A DNA stretch of 64,000 bases from Cytidiella melzeri. Lineage: Eukaryota; Basidiomycota; Agaricomycetes; Polyporales; Irpicaceae. Shown piece by piece: positions 45,175-57,515 of this stretch. Made by a program: the position numbers and the translations under genes. Positions within the stretch are counted from its first letter, which is position 1. Each line of letters begins with the position of its first letter. Where the stretch lies: assembly GCA_022592445.1 (NCBI GenBank), contig JABYQR010000202.1:1-64000 (forward strand). Reading direction: 5' to 3'. The notes beneath the pieces are model-generated. The model searched no databases, was not told the DNA's origin, and saw only the letters and a program-made list of their open reading frames with translations.

Positions 45175-46053
45175 GACGGCGATGTGGTTCTGGATGACAG
45201 ACGGTAGAGCGAGCGAAGGAAGCGACAACGACCGGGTAGATTCTCAAGTGGTTTTATAGGCGAACGAGCTCTTCTGCACTGGTCATTAAGGGACAGAAAA
45301 ACTTGTTGACTGGCCACGCTGGGCTTGGCAAATCATTGGCTTTGATGCGTTGCTGAGATACGGAGTCCTTGTATCAGCAGCTGGCCATAGTGTTGCCCGT
45401 GCTTTGAGGAAAGAAAGCAGTGGCCATCATCCTGTAGCCATCCCGCCTTCTGGAAACCATGACCGTGATGGCCCGTGCGCTGATCTTTGTTGGACCTGCA
45501 GGCCATTGCCCAATTTCGCTACATAGTGTTGCTCAGCGGATGCTCAATCCAGCCAGGCGTCGGCCTTGGATACGGGTGAGAAGACCACTGCAAGGGGCTT
45601 TGTGCTGTTATTTTCCGCGTTACTTGGGCCATGCGAAACTCGTTCCTTTGGAAGACACATACCTGATGTTGATGATGCGGAGACGAGATGCGATTGCATC
45701 GTGAAGGACCTGGAGCAGTTCACTGACCTGGTGTTCTCTGTGAGTAGCTTAGACTGGCCATGGAGAGGCTTAGGTGGATGAAAAACTTAGTATGATAGGG
45801 CAGTTCGGACATATCGGGAGATCCCCAGCTTTGGACTCGCACCCGTGCTGTCAGGTGGCACGCCTGCAGTAGGCTTGAACTCTACGAGCATGCTGATGAA
45901 TTTTGCAAGACTGCCATAAACCGGGCGTGAAGAGACGATACATGAGGGCATGCGTGTGCTGCATGGTGTGTGGGGTACATCAAAAGTACTCGGCTCTTGA
46001 TAACCCCTCCTGAATGCTACAAGATGACTCCGACAGTGGCAAGTAGCGGGTCT
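45175..46053. other. Intergenic, no gene recognised
   Basis: Between gene C's start and the 3' end of the eL39 gene. Short frames on both strands lack motifs. Confidence 0.4.
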
Positions 46054-46379
46054 TTAGATGTTGAGCTTTGTACGTCTCCAGTGGCGGCGCTTTGCGTTAT
46101 ACTACACGTACCAAATGAGTAGCTAACTTCGAGAAACATGTTCTTAACGCACCTGAATCTTGGTGTCCGACTTCAAGCGGAACCATTGAGGAATAGGTCT
46201 GTAGGCCAGAGTGTGTCAGATCAGACTTTGTAGTCATCCGTCCAGTACTTACCGGTTCTGGCGAGAGGCCTTGGCGAGGATGCGCTTCGTCCTGAAGGTT
46301 TTTTGGGAAGGCTGCGAGGTGTAACAGGTTCTGTTAGCAAAGCATGCAAGAGTTCTTGTTGAGAAAAATGACGCACCAT
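46054..46379 (-). CDS. RPL39: 60S ribosomal protein eL39
   Basis: Four tiny exons: 46377-46379 (the ATG alone), 46253-46311, 46153-46198 and 46054-46101. They sum to 156 nt, exactly the 51 residues of eL39. Segments PSQKTFRTKRILAKASRQNR, PIPQWFRLKSDTKIQ and YNAKRRHWRRTKLNI are unmistakable. The protein lines the nascent-peptide exit tunnel of the large ribosomal subunit. The first intron falls immediately after the start codon, a common pattern in fungal ribosomal protein genes. It is too short and split to appear as an open frame. It shares a 208 bp divergent promoter with the FKBP gene. Confidence 0.95.
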
Positions 46380-46587
46380 CGTGCTCAACGTTGACGGCGG
46401 CGGGGGTCGGTTAGAAAGGTGTGATAAATAAGGTTAACCAAGGGGTTACGCTGTATAGTTCTGACTAAGCACCGAACTCGTCTGCAAATATCCCACGATC
46501 ACGAGCATGAGAACCGCTATCACGTGCCTGTGATCGTTTCGCGCCACAGCGCTCACTGTGCCAGCAGACTCTTGAGTTCAGACCGCG

Positions 46588-47243
46588 ATGCACTTCCTCA
46601 GCTTTTTCTCTCTCTTTGTGTTTGCGTTGGTTGTCTCAGCAAATGAGCCTCCTACTGAGCTGCAGATTGACACCACCTACAAGCCCTCTGATTGCTCGGT
46701 GACTGCGAAGACCGGCGACACCATCAAGGTTCACTACGTGAGTACCGCGCGTATACTTGCTGTTAAAGCACTGCTAAACTGACGACGACTAGACGGGGAA
46801 GTTGTTCTCGAATGGGAATAAGTTTGATTCCAGGTAAGTCGGGCTCAGCACCTGGACCAGTCACGGACGATGGCTAATAAACCCTCAGCGTTGATCGTGG
46901 TCAACCTTTCTCTGTGAAGCGTAAGCACCAGTTTTGTGGCCTTTAGAATAAGGATCCAGCTGAGTATTGTGTTCCTTCTAGTTGGTGTTGGTCAAGTCAT
47001 CAAGGGCTGGGACCAGGGTCTCCAGGGAATGTGTGTGAACGAAAAACGGACTCTGACAATTCCATCCGCCCTGGCCTACGGTATGTATCCTCCATGTGTG
47101 AGTTCAGTTGTCCCAAATGCATTGTTGACGCCGCTATTGCAGGTTCGCGCGGTTTCGGCAGCGTCATTCCAGCCAATTCTGCCCTCGTCTTTGACGTTGA
47201 GCTTGTCGGTTTAGACAGTAAGTCTGGGCACCAGGAGTTGTAA
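46588..47243 (+). CDS. FPR2: ER-lumenal FKBP-type peptidyl-prolyl isomerase (FKBP2-like)
   Basis: Five exons: 46588-46737, 46793-46833, 46889-46920, 46982-47080 and 47143-47243, giving 140 residues. A signal peptide ([16 protein letters not shown]) is followed by a single FKBP domain: [71 protein letters not shown] and [17 protein letters not shown]. It ends HQEL, a plausible HDEL-type ER-retention signal. It catalyses proline cis-trans isomerisation during folding. A splice donor (ACA|GTAAGT) lies inside the last codons, at 47218-47224, so an alternative C-terminus without HQEL is possible. Confidence 0.92.
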
Positions 47244-47367
47244 CAACCCTTGTCAGCATACGCTCGTTAGCTACCAATTATCATGTACAATATGTCGGAA
47301 CATTGGACATGTGAACTACAAGTACAGGGACACGCAGGGCCAAGCAGCGGCGCAGTAAAGCTAAATA

Positions 47368-48896
47368 TCACTTACCGCCCCCTTGAGACTTCAATTTCTC
47401 CTGTACGAGCTCCTGGAACTCTTCCCTCAATATGGCTTCTCTCCTTTCCCTCTCCTCTTGTTGCAACTTCAGAATACCTCGCTTCTCCTCCGCGCTGATG
47501 ACCTGATTCTCTTTCCTCATACGCACGGCATTCATACGTCTGTGTCGGCTTCCGCTCATGACGTATCCGACCTGCTCGTACTGATTGATCTCTTCGGACG
47601 TGAGACCAATCTCACCACGACGAGGGATGCGAACGTCCGTGCCGTCCTTGAGGAACGCTGCCATAGCACTACCTTCACCTCGCAATAGAGCACCACCATA
47701 CTGACGCTCGTCGGTCCTCTTATTCGATGAAGTGACTTTGTGCAGAGGTTGCGGACCAACTTCGTCGTCTGAATCGTCGTCTGCGGGAGCTTTTGTTGCG
47801 GCTGATGCTGTCTTTGAGGCGGGCACAGGAGGGGGAGCCATAGAATCATGGCTGGTGGCAAGAGTCGGCTTTACGGGTTTCTCCACCCATTCGTCCTCGT
47901 CTTCACTCGGAGGAGGTGGTTGTTCAGGACTTTTTGTGCGAGTAGCACTTCGCTTATCGCGATAGCGGTCCTCGCTAGCAGACCGGTCGCGAGTCCGGTG
48001 GCGATGGCGATCATGTCTGCCCTCCTCGTCGCTGTCCCTACGCGCAGACTTTGAACGCGTCTTTCGTCTGTCCTTGTCTCTTTCCTTTTCCTTCTTCGCC
48101 TTCTTGCGCTCCTTCCGCTCCCTACGTCTCCGTTCATCTTCAGAATCTGTGTCGGATGAAACGGATGGATCACGTCGTCTCTTCTTTGACTTTTTGTGCC
48201 GCCGACCACCTGGACTGAGAGAGCTACACCACTAATGAGCACAACGGCGAATCAACATAGCTGCGCAATAAACGTACGATCTGGCAGGGGCTTTCGGAGA
48301 TGGTGGCCAGACAGTGACTGTGCTCTGTTCTCTCTGTTGTCTTCGGCTGTGCGGATGTAAGAGACCAGCCGTGACAGTATAAACCACTTCACGTACCTAT
48401 TCAAGAAATCAGAGCCTCCGCCACCAACATATGCGCTTGGTGGAGGTGGGCCCCTCCTAGTAGGATACATATTCTCCTGCTGCTTCCATGGCGCAGCCGA
48501 CGCAGCTCCATCCTGCTGTTCGTAAGACGGCGAAGGACGTCTGTATTCAGAGTATTCTGGACTTGAGCGTCGCTGCTGACCCTTGAATCTCTCTTCTCTT
48601 TCACGGTCTCTCTGCTTGTCGATGCTGCGGCTTCGCTCTCTCGTCTTGTCACCTCTGCGGTCTCCCTCGAAATAGTCGTCCGCCCGTGCTCTATGGCTTC
48701 TTGTGTCTCCTGCTCGTTCATCGCCCCTCCGGTCATCTCTGTACTCCCTACGTCCTGCGTTTCTACGAATAGGCGAACGTGACGAAGAACGTCCGGGGCG
48801 GCGTGAATCTCGTGGCGAGGGTGAGCGACCTCGCTGGCGCATTGTTGTCGAATTGTGTGGGACGAGACCTAATCGTGAAGGGTGTATTGTCGCCAT
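47368..48896 (-). CDS. NKAP family nuclear protein (SynMuv/NKAP C-terminal domain)
   Basis: Three exons: 48397-48896, 48278-48331 and 47368-48223, giving 469 residues. The N-terminal two thirds are Arg/Ser and Lys/Arg rich (RGRSPSPRDSRRPGRS, KKSKKRRRDPSVSS), typical of spliceosome-associated proteins. The conserved C-terminal domain reads YGGALLRGEGSAMAAFLKDG, IPRRGEIGLTSEEINQYEQV, GYVMSGSRHRRMNAVRMRK and ENQVISAEEKRG. NKAP proteins bind RNA and associate with the spliceosome and transcription repressors. A second in-frame Met (MRQRGRSPSPRD) is an alternative start. The exon 2 acceptor (cagag before AGAACAG) was chosen by frame. Confidence 0.92.
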
Positions 48897-49157
48897 ATTG
48901 TCTGCTGCTCAAACCATGCACCGCGTGGTGAAAGACACAATGAGCGAGCCAGATGAAAGCTGAAAGGCAAGGTTGCGCAAGTAGCGTTATGCTTGATGCG
49001 CCACGAAGCCAAGTTCTGGTTGCCTAATTTAGCTCTCCTTATACTCTGCGTCTTTACGGCTGGCCATCGCAACGTCCATGTTGACCTCGTACTCCCACCT
49101 TCATCGACACAAAATTCCTCTGCGCTAACAGGCCTTCCTCTCACAGCGCAAAACGCG

Positions 49158-50866
49158 ATGCGCATCCTCTCGCTCGGCGCGTCTGGCCCCAAAGACATAT
49201 ATTCACTGCCAGACGACATCCTCCTCCTCATTATCAGCTATATCTCGGTAAAGGACATCATTACGTTGAGAAAGGTGTGTTGGAGAACACTGTGATCTTG
49301 TCCCATTGATTCACGACATTTTCTTAGTCGTCGAAAAAGTTCTATGAGTTAACGAAGATGCGCTGGGTCTGGTCAGACGCGGTCAAACGCCATGTCATCG
49401 ACAAAGGTTTACCCGTCCCAGCGGCCAGCACGGGGATCAAGGCGTTCTCGTCCCAGCATCTCGAGTCTCGCGCAGTCCACGCCGCGAAATTCAACGATAA
49501 CTGGTATTCCGCCCAGCCAAAGCCTAGAGGGGCTATCGAGTTCCAGGTCAACATTTTTCAGCCAGACGGCAGTCCCTATGCGGTGCGGCAGGTCGTCTTC
49601 CTCAAGGGACGTTGTGGAGAGTTCCTGTTGACGCTGGCGTGGAATACTATTGAGTGTTGGGAGATACCCTTGGACGGGTCAGGGGCGTATCGCATCGCGG
49701 AGTGGACAGACGAGCAAGGGATTGAGCAGATACTGGTTAACGATGACCCAAAACACGCCGCAGAAGTAGCTTACCTTGCAGTTTCGGATGTTGAGTACGT
49801 TATGGCGCCTTCATCTGCTCTGGTCTTGGCTGACCTTTATCATCTTCAGCCCGGAATATACATGGGTATACACTCTGTCCCTCGATACGTTCCACGGTGC
49901 CTTCAAAGCACGGTCTGCCATGCGAGGTTTGAGGGACCAGATGTACCCTCTTCACCTTATGCATGGAGACTTCGTCGTGATGGGTGACCCATTTCTCGTT
50001 TGGAATTCCAAGGGGCCAGGAGGAAGCTGGTCAATAGCAAGGTTGATGAACGATGCCCACGTCGTAAGTGACCCACCTCTGTTCAACATGCGAGACTGAC
50101 TTGATCCAAGGATACCGATGAAGTCCTGACCGCCAAGGTGGTCGAGCACTACTTGATTGTAGTGCGAACTAGGTGCATCGAGGCCTACGTGTTTCCTGTC
50201 TGGTCGGCCAAGGAACATCGGTTCTCCTGCGTAGGGTACATCATCTCGGCGTTGGCCATGGATGCTCAGCCTGTTCGAGAGGCCGCAATAATTGTTCGCC
50301 CCAAAGCAGAGCTCGAACCCTCGACATCGGCATACCCGTCCACACCTCCTCCTGTGACAATTTTGATGCTTCAGTCTACCCACTTTTTGACACAGCTCGA
50401 CCTCTTGCCCAGCAGATCGCCAAAAAAGCAAGGACCGAACTCTCCTTACGAGCTTCCGACAACGGCCACGCGGATTTATCAGGTTGCTCCCTCGTCGTGT
50501 CAACTCAAGCTGTCTTCTGGAGGGAAGGGGATATGGATGCAAACTCACAACGTCACAAACCGCCGTGCCGCATATCCTGCCCGTTGCATCATGGGCTTCG
50601 ACGTCAGCTCTCCTCATCAGAGCTGTCCGCCTGATCCCCCTCGACCGAACCATTGCGAGGTTGTCCTTCTCAAAGACAATGCAACTGGCTCCGAAGACGC
50701 CAGCAGTCTGCATATCTGCCAGAGTGAGCTTTACGCTCGCCGATGTGACATGAGCGAGATCTTGCGCAAGAAATACTCGATCGTCGCCGCCGACCTTGAG
50801 GATTCTGTGGGTCGTATTGCGGTTGGCGACCGATTGGGCAGGATTGAAGTACTGGACTATGTGTAG
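49158..50866 (+). CDS. F-box protein with uncharacterised C-terminal region
   Basis: Four exons: 49158-49274, 49328-49794, 49850-50063 and 50111-50866, giving 517 residues. The F-box lies at residues ~15-55: IYSLPDDILLLIISYISVKD, then LRKSSKKFYELTKMRWVWSD. F-box proteins link substrates to SCF ubiquitin ligases through Skp1. The rest (KRHVIDKGLPVPA, EFLLTLAWNTIECWEIPLDG, FLVWNSKGPGGSWSI) is widespread in Agaricomycete F-box genes, possibly beta-propeller-like. The start MRILSLGASGPKD is preferred over a non-ATG frame extending to 48993. Substrate unknown. Confidence 0.85.
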
Positions 50867-51278
50867 TTCGCCGTTCCGTGATCTCCTGCATCCACGCTGC
50901 CGAGTATATATTTGAACGTTGATTTCTTGTTGTGTAGCTATAGTCACCTGGGTTATCGTGTTTATGTATCATTACTTGTTTTTTTTTTTTCGCTTACTTG
51001 TAGCTCAAGGACGGGGCTGTTTGTCGCAATGCAATCATCGTTATACTCTCGCTCTCGCGCTGTATATGCATCCCCAAGCCAATTGTATTTCGGAGTCGGG
51101 GTACAATGACAATAAACTTGAAGGTCCTACGCATTAGCGCCTTTCGTTTTGAACACCGCGCATTATTTTCCCACGCCTCTCTGTACGCTGCTTCATCATT
51201 GTGTGCTGCTACTTTCCACCGACGTCGGTACCTTCACATTGACCACGACGACAACCATCCGGCAGCGTATGCATAGGC
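50867..51278. promoter_or_regulatory. Intergenic, promoter of the Smr gene
   Basis: Tandem plus-strand genes. A T run (about 50980-50990) and C/T-rich sequence occur before the Smr start. No gene. Confidence 0.4.
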
Positions 51279-53133
51279 ATGGACAACCTCGTCGCCATTG
51301 GCGCAGGCCTCGGGCTTCGCGCCCTTATTGATGCTGTCGCGCACGAAACTGTCCAAGCCACCGCACTGGTTGGACTCTGGGAGGGTGTCGTTCTCAACCA
51401 TTTCATGGGCAAGTTTCCCTCCTCAATCGACCCATATCTAGCCTTTGGGCTCAGACAGTTTGTCGACTTCTTGTTCACGCAAAGCCTCATGAGGACGATG
51501 ATCGTCATGCTATGGACTGGGCTCGGGATGCTGCTAGCAGATGTCGCCGTTCAGATGTCGGCAGACAGACGGTTCAGGAGGTTATGGAGACGAATAACAC
51601 GTAGGTTCTCATTATACTCTTTGGCGGGTAGCTACGCTCCTTCGCGGTCTACCCGCGTGCGATTCTTCGAGATTCCAGGTTCATCCTCGACTGCAGGTTC
51701 GCGCACAACTACGGCCATTAGCCCTGACTCTCACCTACGTCCAACTACCACACCTGTCCCGGGTCAGTTTGACCAGTGGTCGGTGGTATCTGGGCCTCCA
51801 AGAACCACGCCTGAATCCTCAACGGGGACAAACGACTCTCCTTCTCGAACTCCTACAGAGGCAGATCACTACGATGTGCCCTCGCGCCCACGTACGCCCT
51901 CTGAACTAGAATATCTCACTCTGCCTGTCATACCAGATGTTCCCGAACCGACCCCTTCGGCACCCGTTGCTGGACCATCCTCACGTCCACAAATCAATAT
52001 CGATGTCCGTCCACGAGATATTACCCCCCGAAATTCTTTCCGCGACAAACACACAAAGGCCAAGGCTGCTTACGACCTCGATGACAAACCCGCTGTCAAC
52101 TCGGGACTCACAACTCCGACGAGTAATCCTCGTTCACCACTAGACGACGAAGACCGTCCTCGCGTACACTCTGGTCTTACCACTCCCGAACATTTGACCG
52201 TGCCTCTCAAAGTGCCTGTTCCAGAGATACCTTCATCTACCGCCAAGACACCACTCAAGCAGCCCAACCCTGTACAAGCTGCCCCCGTACGCTTAACGCT
52301 TGCTGCCCCTTCGCCTACCGTTGTACTCCCTCAGCCACTGCTCACACCGATGCGCATACCACCCGTGTCCGAAATACCCAACATTCCTACACCAGATGAT
52401 ACATTGTTGGCGAGAGCTGAGAACCGCACTCCTCCGCCGTCCTTCCAAGAGGCGCTCAGGGCGCCGAGCGTCGTCCCAGACGACGTCAGCTCGGTCGGGG
52501 AGAGTGTCATCGCGGGCAAACGGAACACTATCATCGCTAAAGCAGATGAGCTACGTAAACTAGCCAGGGATGCAGAGGCGGAGAGGGACAGGCTGCGGAA
52601 CGAGCTGAAGAAGGCGGAGAGAGAGAAGCGGCATTTAGATATTGTTTGCTTGCAAGTCGAGTATGAGGAAGCGCAGGAGAATATCAATAATCTCCATGCG
52701 AAGGCAGCCAGGAGGTACTATAAAGGTGCGATCGTACTCGACCATGATCATCGGTATAGACATAACTAACGGCAAGATATTAGCGCACAACTTGAATCCG
52801 GCCCCTCAGGAGATCGACGTCCACCGACTGAGCTCTGAAGAGGCGATTGTGCAAGTGAAGAAGGCCATACGTGATGCACGAGGGTTCGGTGCTCCTCATT
52901 TGCGTATCATTGTAGGCAAGGGTAAACACTCCAAAGACAACGTACCCGTTCTCAAACCTGCTGTCATCAGCGAGCTGCAAAAGTAAGTCACGCACTGAAC
53001 CTGCGCTCATCTCAACGCTCACCTCGTCACTTCAAGGCTGCATATTGCGACAGAGCCCGATCCGAAAAACGCAGGAGTGCTCATTGTCAAGTTGCCCGCC
53101 GGGCGATTCTCCGCAGCTGGCCCTGCTTCATAA
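51279..53133 (+). CDS. Membrane-anchored Smr-domain protein
   Basis: Three exons: 51279-52725, 52784-52982 and 53037-53133, giving 580 residues. Two hydrophobic N-terminal stretches (VAIGAGLGLRALIDAVA to WEGVVLNHF, and MIVMLWTGLGMLLADVAVQM) suggest membrane anchoring. A ~270-residue Pro/Ser/Thr-rich linker follows. A charged helix (KADELRKLARDAEAERDRLR to NLHAKAARRYYK) resembles the DUF1771 extension that often precedes Smr. The C-terminal Smr domain has the IDVHRLSSEEA motif (classically LDLHG), AIRDARGFGAPHLRIIVGKG and the KHSKDN loop, close to the usual GxGxHS. Smr domains are nucleases acting on nucleic acids, including RNA in mRNA quality control. A membrane-tethered Smr is unusual; its substrate is unknown. 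Confidence 0.85.
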
Positions 53134-53291
53134 TGCTCTTCTTTCTACCTTTATTGGGCTTTGATCATGCTATGTATCCGGAATAACTATCCCTTGTTGC
53201 TCATCTCTGCTATGTTGTACTGCTGCGATTTTGCTTACATTGATACATCCTACTTGCTGTCTTTTTGTTCAGGAAACCCAGCGCATTTCAT

Positions 53292-56200
53292 CTATCTAGC
53301 CGTAGCGAAACCTCCTGTAGATATAGACTCTGGAAGAGATCCCCCGCAATTGTCGACAGACGCCTTGTCCGCAGTGAGCTCAATGACAATATCTCCTCCC
53401 GCCTTGAACGCGTCGTAAAAATCAATGTGGCACCGCGATGCCGCAGGTGTTCCGTTGATGGTGATGTTGGCGACGTAGGCGGCGACGTTCTTTGGGATGG
53501 TTTGTTTCACTGAGCGAGGGTCGAAGCCTTTGGTTGTGACCGTCGTGCTGACATTCAGATAGCTGTTGTGGATGGTGTATTTGGGGATGAACGGCGAGAG
53601 GACGAGAAGTTCTGTCGATGATGGAACTGCCAAAAAAAAATCATCGAAGAGGCCGCTGGACTCAGATACTCTAGAATATAATATGAGGTGATGGTGACAG
53701 TACCTGGGTAGAATCCGAGAAGGTGCCAGACGAGAAGTGTGGCCATGGCGGCTTGGTCATCGTTCCCCGGAATTCCTGCGGGGGCTACGGAGTAGAGGAT
53801 CCATCAAGCAGTGCACAGAGAACGGTTGTGTTCAGGCGATACTTACTGATATCGAAGTTTGAGAACACGACGTCACGGACGCGGTCGACCGAGAGCGTCG
53901 GGTGGTTAGCATAGTGGTAACCTATTGGAGTCTGCGAGAGATGTCAGAACAAGAGACGGGTGAAGGTAAAGTCAGAATCGGTACCTGGAACGAGGGCTCG
54001 TTGCCAGCCTCGTAGTAACCGGCCTGCACAGGCATAGCCGTTAGCATGAATATACAGTGGTCCGTGTGACTCGTTGCTCACCTCAAAGAAGTGGTCAAGC
54101 CGTTCCACAAAGGTGTCCTTGAGAGAGGATATCAGCGACATCACAATGTATATTGTGTACTACGAACGTTTCCGCCCATCAATTCGATGAGGTGAGCCGT
54201 ATCGTGCGGTGCGAACCTACACAGGGCCCTGTCATTCATTTCACTTCTTCCAAGAGTCCAGCAGGCTCACCAACTGTACTCCCACGAGGAGGATTCGTAG
54301 AAACCGACAGTGTTGTCGTCTTGCAACGAGCAACTGCGGCTCGAGTTATCTTGCGGGCTGCAATCGACTGGGTCGGTGAAGTCAAAGGTTCCGTTTGGCC
54401 ACCGTTTCTGTGCGAAACCTGTGAGACATAGTATGGTGAGTCTGGCATCAGAGTGCAGAATCTACTGCGAGAGCCGACTTTTGAACCCGTCGCTTTCAAC
54501 ATTTCCATCGAATACGTTGCGATAGTTCTTTGAACATGGTCGTCAGAATGGCATCGTGATAGCAAGAGTGCAGCGTACCAATGAACGCTCAGTGAATGTC
54601 TGGACATCTTGCGTCTTGTTCATGAGCTAGAGGCTACGTCACAACGGGTCTCATCTGCGAGAGAAGTTAGGAATATCCATACCAGCGCTACTTGACGTAT
54701 TGCAAAGTCTTCAAATGCATACTGTCGAGCCGACATTCAAGTTCAGCGCACAGTCTGGAGAAAGAAATTTTATACCTCAAGTGTTCGGCTGCCCTCCCGA
54801 GTCTGTCGACCGACGCTGTTTGTAACAAGTGCGGAAGCAGGGACGTAGCCGTATTGACTGTCCGGCAAGATCGCTCAGCACCTGCGCGAAAATATAGCCC
54901 ATTGGGAATAGAACACTGACATGTACGCATCCGCCTGTCGACCCTCAATGTCCCAATTCGGTGGTGTCAAATTCCCATCGGCCAACATAGCTGAATACAA
55001 GTCGTCCAGATCAATACCCAGAGCAGCCGCTTGTTCGTGATAAGCCACAGCGAATTGCCCTACGATTGGATCTGCACTCGAACCTGCAAGATAGCAAAAA
55101 AATCAGTTTGAACCAACCTTATAAGACTTGTGACGAAGCGCAAATCCTTACCTCCTTGTGTCCAGCCACGAACGTGGTTGGCGCGGCATTCGGGCATCCA
55201 GCCGTGTACTCTCCAGGCGTCGATGTAGCTGTCGACAATCTGAGAAAACTCTACCGGCGATGTAAGAGACATCAATGGATAGAATGTGCGGAATGTGTCC
55301 CAGCTATGCTCATGATCAGGTTGGGCAGCACTACAAGCAAGCACAATGCACTCACCTGCAATAAAGGGAGTCAAAATACTGGTGAGTAGTATCCGCGAAC
55401 GGTCCCTGAGTCTCCTCGGTGGCATTATTCTAGACATGCATAAGACCGTCGTGTTCTGGAGATCATGTCCATGATACCAGGAGGCACTCACCGGTGTCAG
55501 GAAAGATCTGTAAAGAGACGAGTATAACATCTCAGTGACGTTCAATGGCGTGTTCGCAACGTCGACCTCAATCTTGCTGAGCTTCTCGTTCCAAAGCGCC
55601 TGTGACTGCGCCACGATTTCGTCGAAAGAGGAGGTGCCGATTTCTGACTCGGCATTGCTGCAAGCTTGAGCCGTCGATTTGAACGAAACGCCGACTCGGA
55701 TGAGCACCTCCTGGGGTGTCCCCGAGAACGAGAAGAGGGCACCGGACTGATATACTCCTCCAATGAGGTTGCGCGTGAAGTTCAGCTGAGTTTGACCTAG
55801 CCCCTTTGCGTCAAGTCCGTTTCTGTGCGTGGCCATGTCAGCAATACGAACAGCGCACAAATTAAGACGTACGTGTCCGCTGTCCAAACACCAAACTCGT
55901 CCAAAGTCTGGTTTCCTCCATTAGTCACATCGTAGCAGGCATATATCTCGTGGAAAAAGCTTCCTGGACCCCAACTGGAAGATACACGTTAGTCACTATT
56001 CAAACTCCAATTAATGCGCGTGTGGTCGCCCACCTGGTACTCCACAAGCCGCCCAAAGTAATTCTCCCCTGTTGCGGATCGATGTTCATAGATCCTCCAG
56101 CAAACGTACCAGGGAGATCGTTTGCAAGGTCCAGGACAAAGTACGGCTTAGACTTCTTCGGGAAAGTGAAGCGTTCCAACCCGGCGCGACGTGTAGAGGT

Positions 56201-56979
56201 CGCCTCCATCTTGATCCCGTTCTCCAAAGTCAACGAAAAGTAGCCCGGATAGGCATCCTGACCAGGACAACAGACTCAGTAGATAGTAACACTTTCGCAG
56301 GCAGAAGGAGCTCGTCTACATCGGTATTGTTCTTGCGGAACGTCTCGCGAGCTTCCAGCGAAGTGGTGCACGTATCGAACCCGCCAGGACATAACATTGG
56401 CATTATCTCAAAATTTCCGTAAGAGCCTATGTGGAAACTTTCAACACAGCGCCATCAAGCGGAATTTTGGAGCGAACCTGAGGAAGCACCAGTACCACTG
56501 TCGTGCAGAGGGCTCATTCCACGAATAGTCTGGGTATTGTCCGTGATGTAACCTGTATGATTGTTCGCGTATTGTGCCAATACGAAGCATGATACTCTGC
56601 TTACCTGCTGGGGCATAGCCGGTCATGTCGGTTGTGATTTTGACCTGAGGAACGCGATCGATTCATTTGACACGCAGACTTCGAACACACAACGTTCTCT
56701 TACCATGCCGAAAGGAATTGAAGCACCGGGGCTAGCACGCGCATATTCTCAGCTTTATGAAACCTTGAGACGAGTCTTTACTGACCAAACATCCCCGAAG
56801 TTATCTGTCCCAATGAAGACATTCACGAACTGCGTGTAGTCAATCTCACTGGAGGATACGTTGGCTGCAGCCTTGATAGCCTGGGTGATCCTCTTTTGAA
56901 CCTGTGGAGAGGGCTGCGCCTGAACCAGGGTTGCAGCCCAGATCAGAGTAGAGAGGATGAAGGCTAGTCGTGTAGCCAT
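53292..56979 (-). CDS. Secreted GH92 alpha-mannosidase
   Basis: Many-exon gene of roughly 750-800 residues. A signal peptide (LAFILSTLIWAATLVQAQ) leads into the GH92 N-terminal domain: YTQFVNVFIGTDNFGDV, then CPGASIPFGMVKITTDMTGY, then QTIRGMSPLHDSGTGA. The catalytic (alpha/alpha)6 part includes QALWNEKLSKIEVDV, TEMLYSSLYRSFLTP, CSWDTFRTFYPLMSLTSPVE, IDAWRVHGWMPECRANHVRG and IPGNDDQAAMATLLVWHLLG. A beta-domain ends the protein (LYVRS replaced by VPSSTELLVLSPF, KFDIDFYD-like CHIDFYDAF). GH92 enzymes are Ca-dependent exo-alpha-1,2-mannosidases on fungal mannan and N-glycans. First exons: 56786-56979, 56704-56731, 56605-56644 and 56478-56552; the rest were not all fixed to the base. No stop was found in the exons I read. 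Confidence 0.92.
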
Positions 56980-57515
56980 CTGAGCTTCAGGTAGCGTCGA
57001 CTACAGAGGGCCTGAATGGATGCCCTTTTGTAGAGCTCGAGATAGTGCAGCTCGTCCAGATCTGCGAACTAGACAAGTTCGCTCCCTGTTGCTGCTGTAC
57101 CTGCTAGTCACGAAGGTGTGAAAGCAGCCACATGAGCAGCCGAGTCGCGGAAAGCGATATGCGACCGGGCGAATGCACTCGCGACCGCATGCAACGACCT
57201 GGACAGAAGAAAGGAAGGATTGTCGGATAATAATTGGGAGACACCGCGTGACGGCGATTCCATGTATTTTCGCGTTATGTACATGTATTTGGTCGAGAAG
57301 CAGCGACGGTCCAGCTGGTCGCCCCCTTATAACGTAGTGGGTCTGCTACGGTCGCGGTGCGCACGTGCAAGGTCGACAACCGATATATTCTGGTTGACGG
57401 GCAGCGACTCACGAGACTAGGCCGTCAGCTGAGATCAGTATGTCTATAACCCACATTTTCTCGAAAGACAGTGACGTTACCTTCTGAGAATGCCGCTCTA
57501 TCGCTGCACAGCTCT
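56980..57515. other. Intergenic, promoter of the GH92 gene
   Basis: Between the GH92 start and the peptidyl-tRNA hydrolase stop, both on the minus strand. No gene. Confidence 0.4.

Noticed and set aside
48993..49157. Upstream extension of the F-box gene with a hydrophobic stretch
   Set aside because: No ATG supports it; the first ATG at 49158 leads directly to the F-box.
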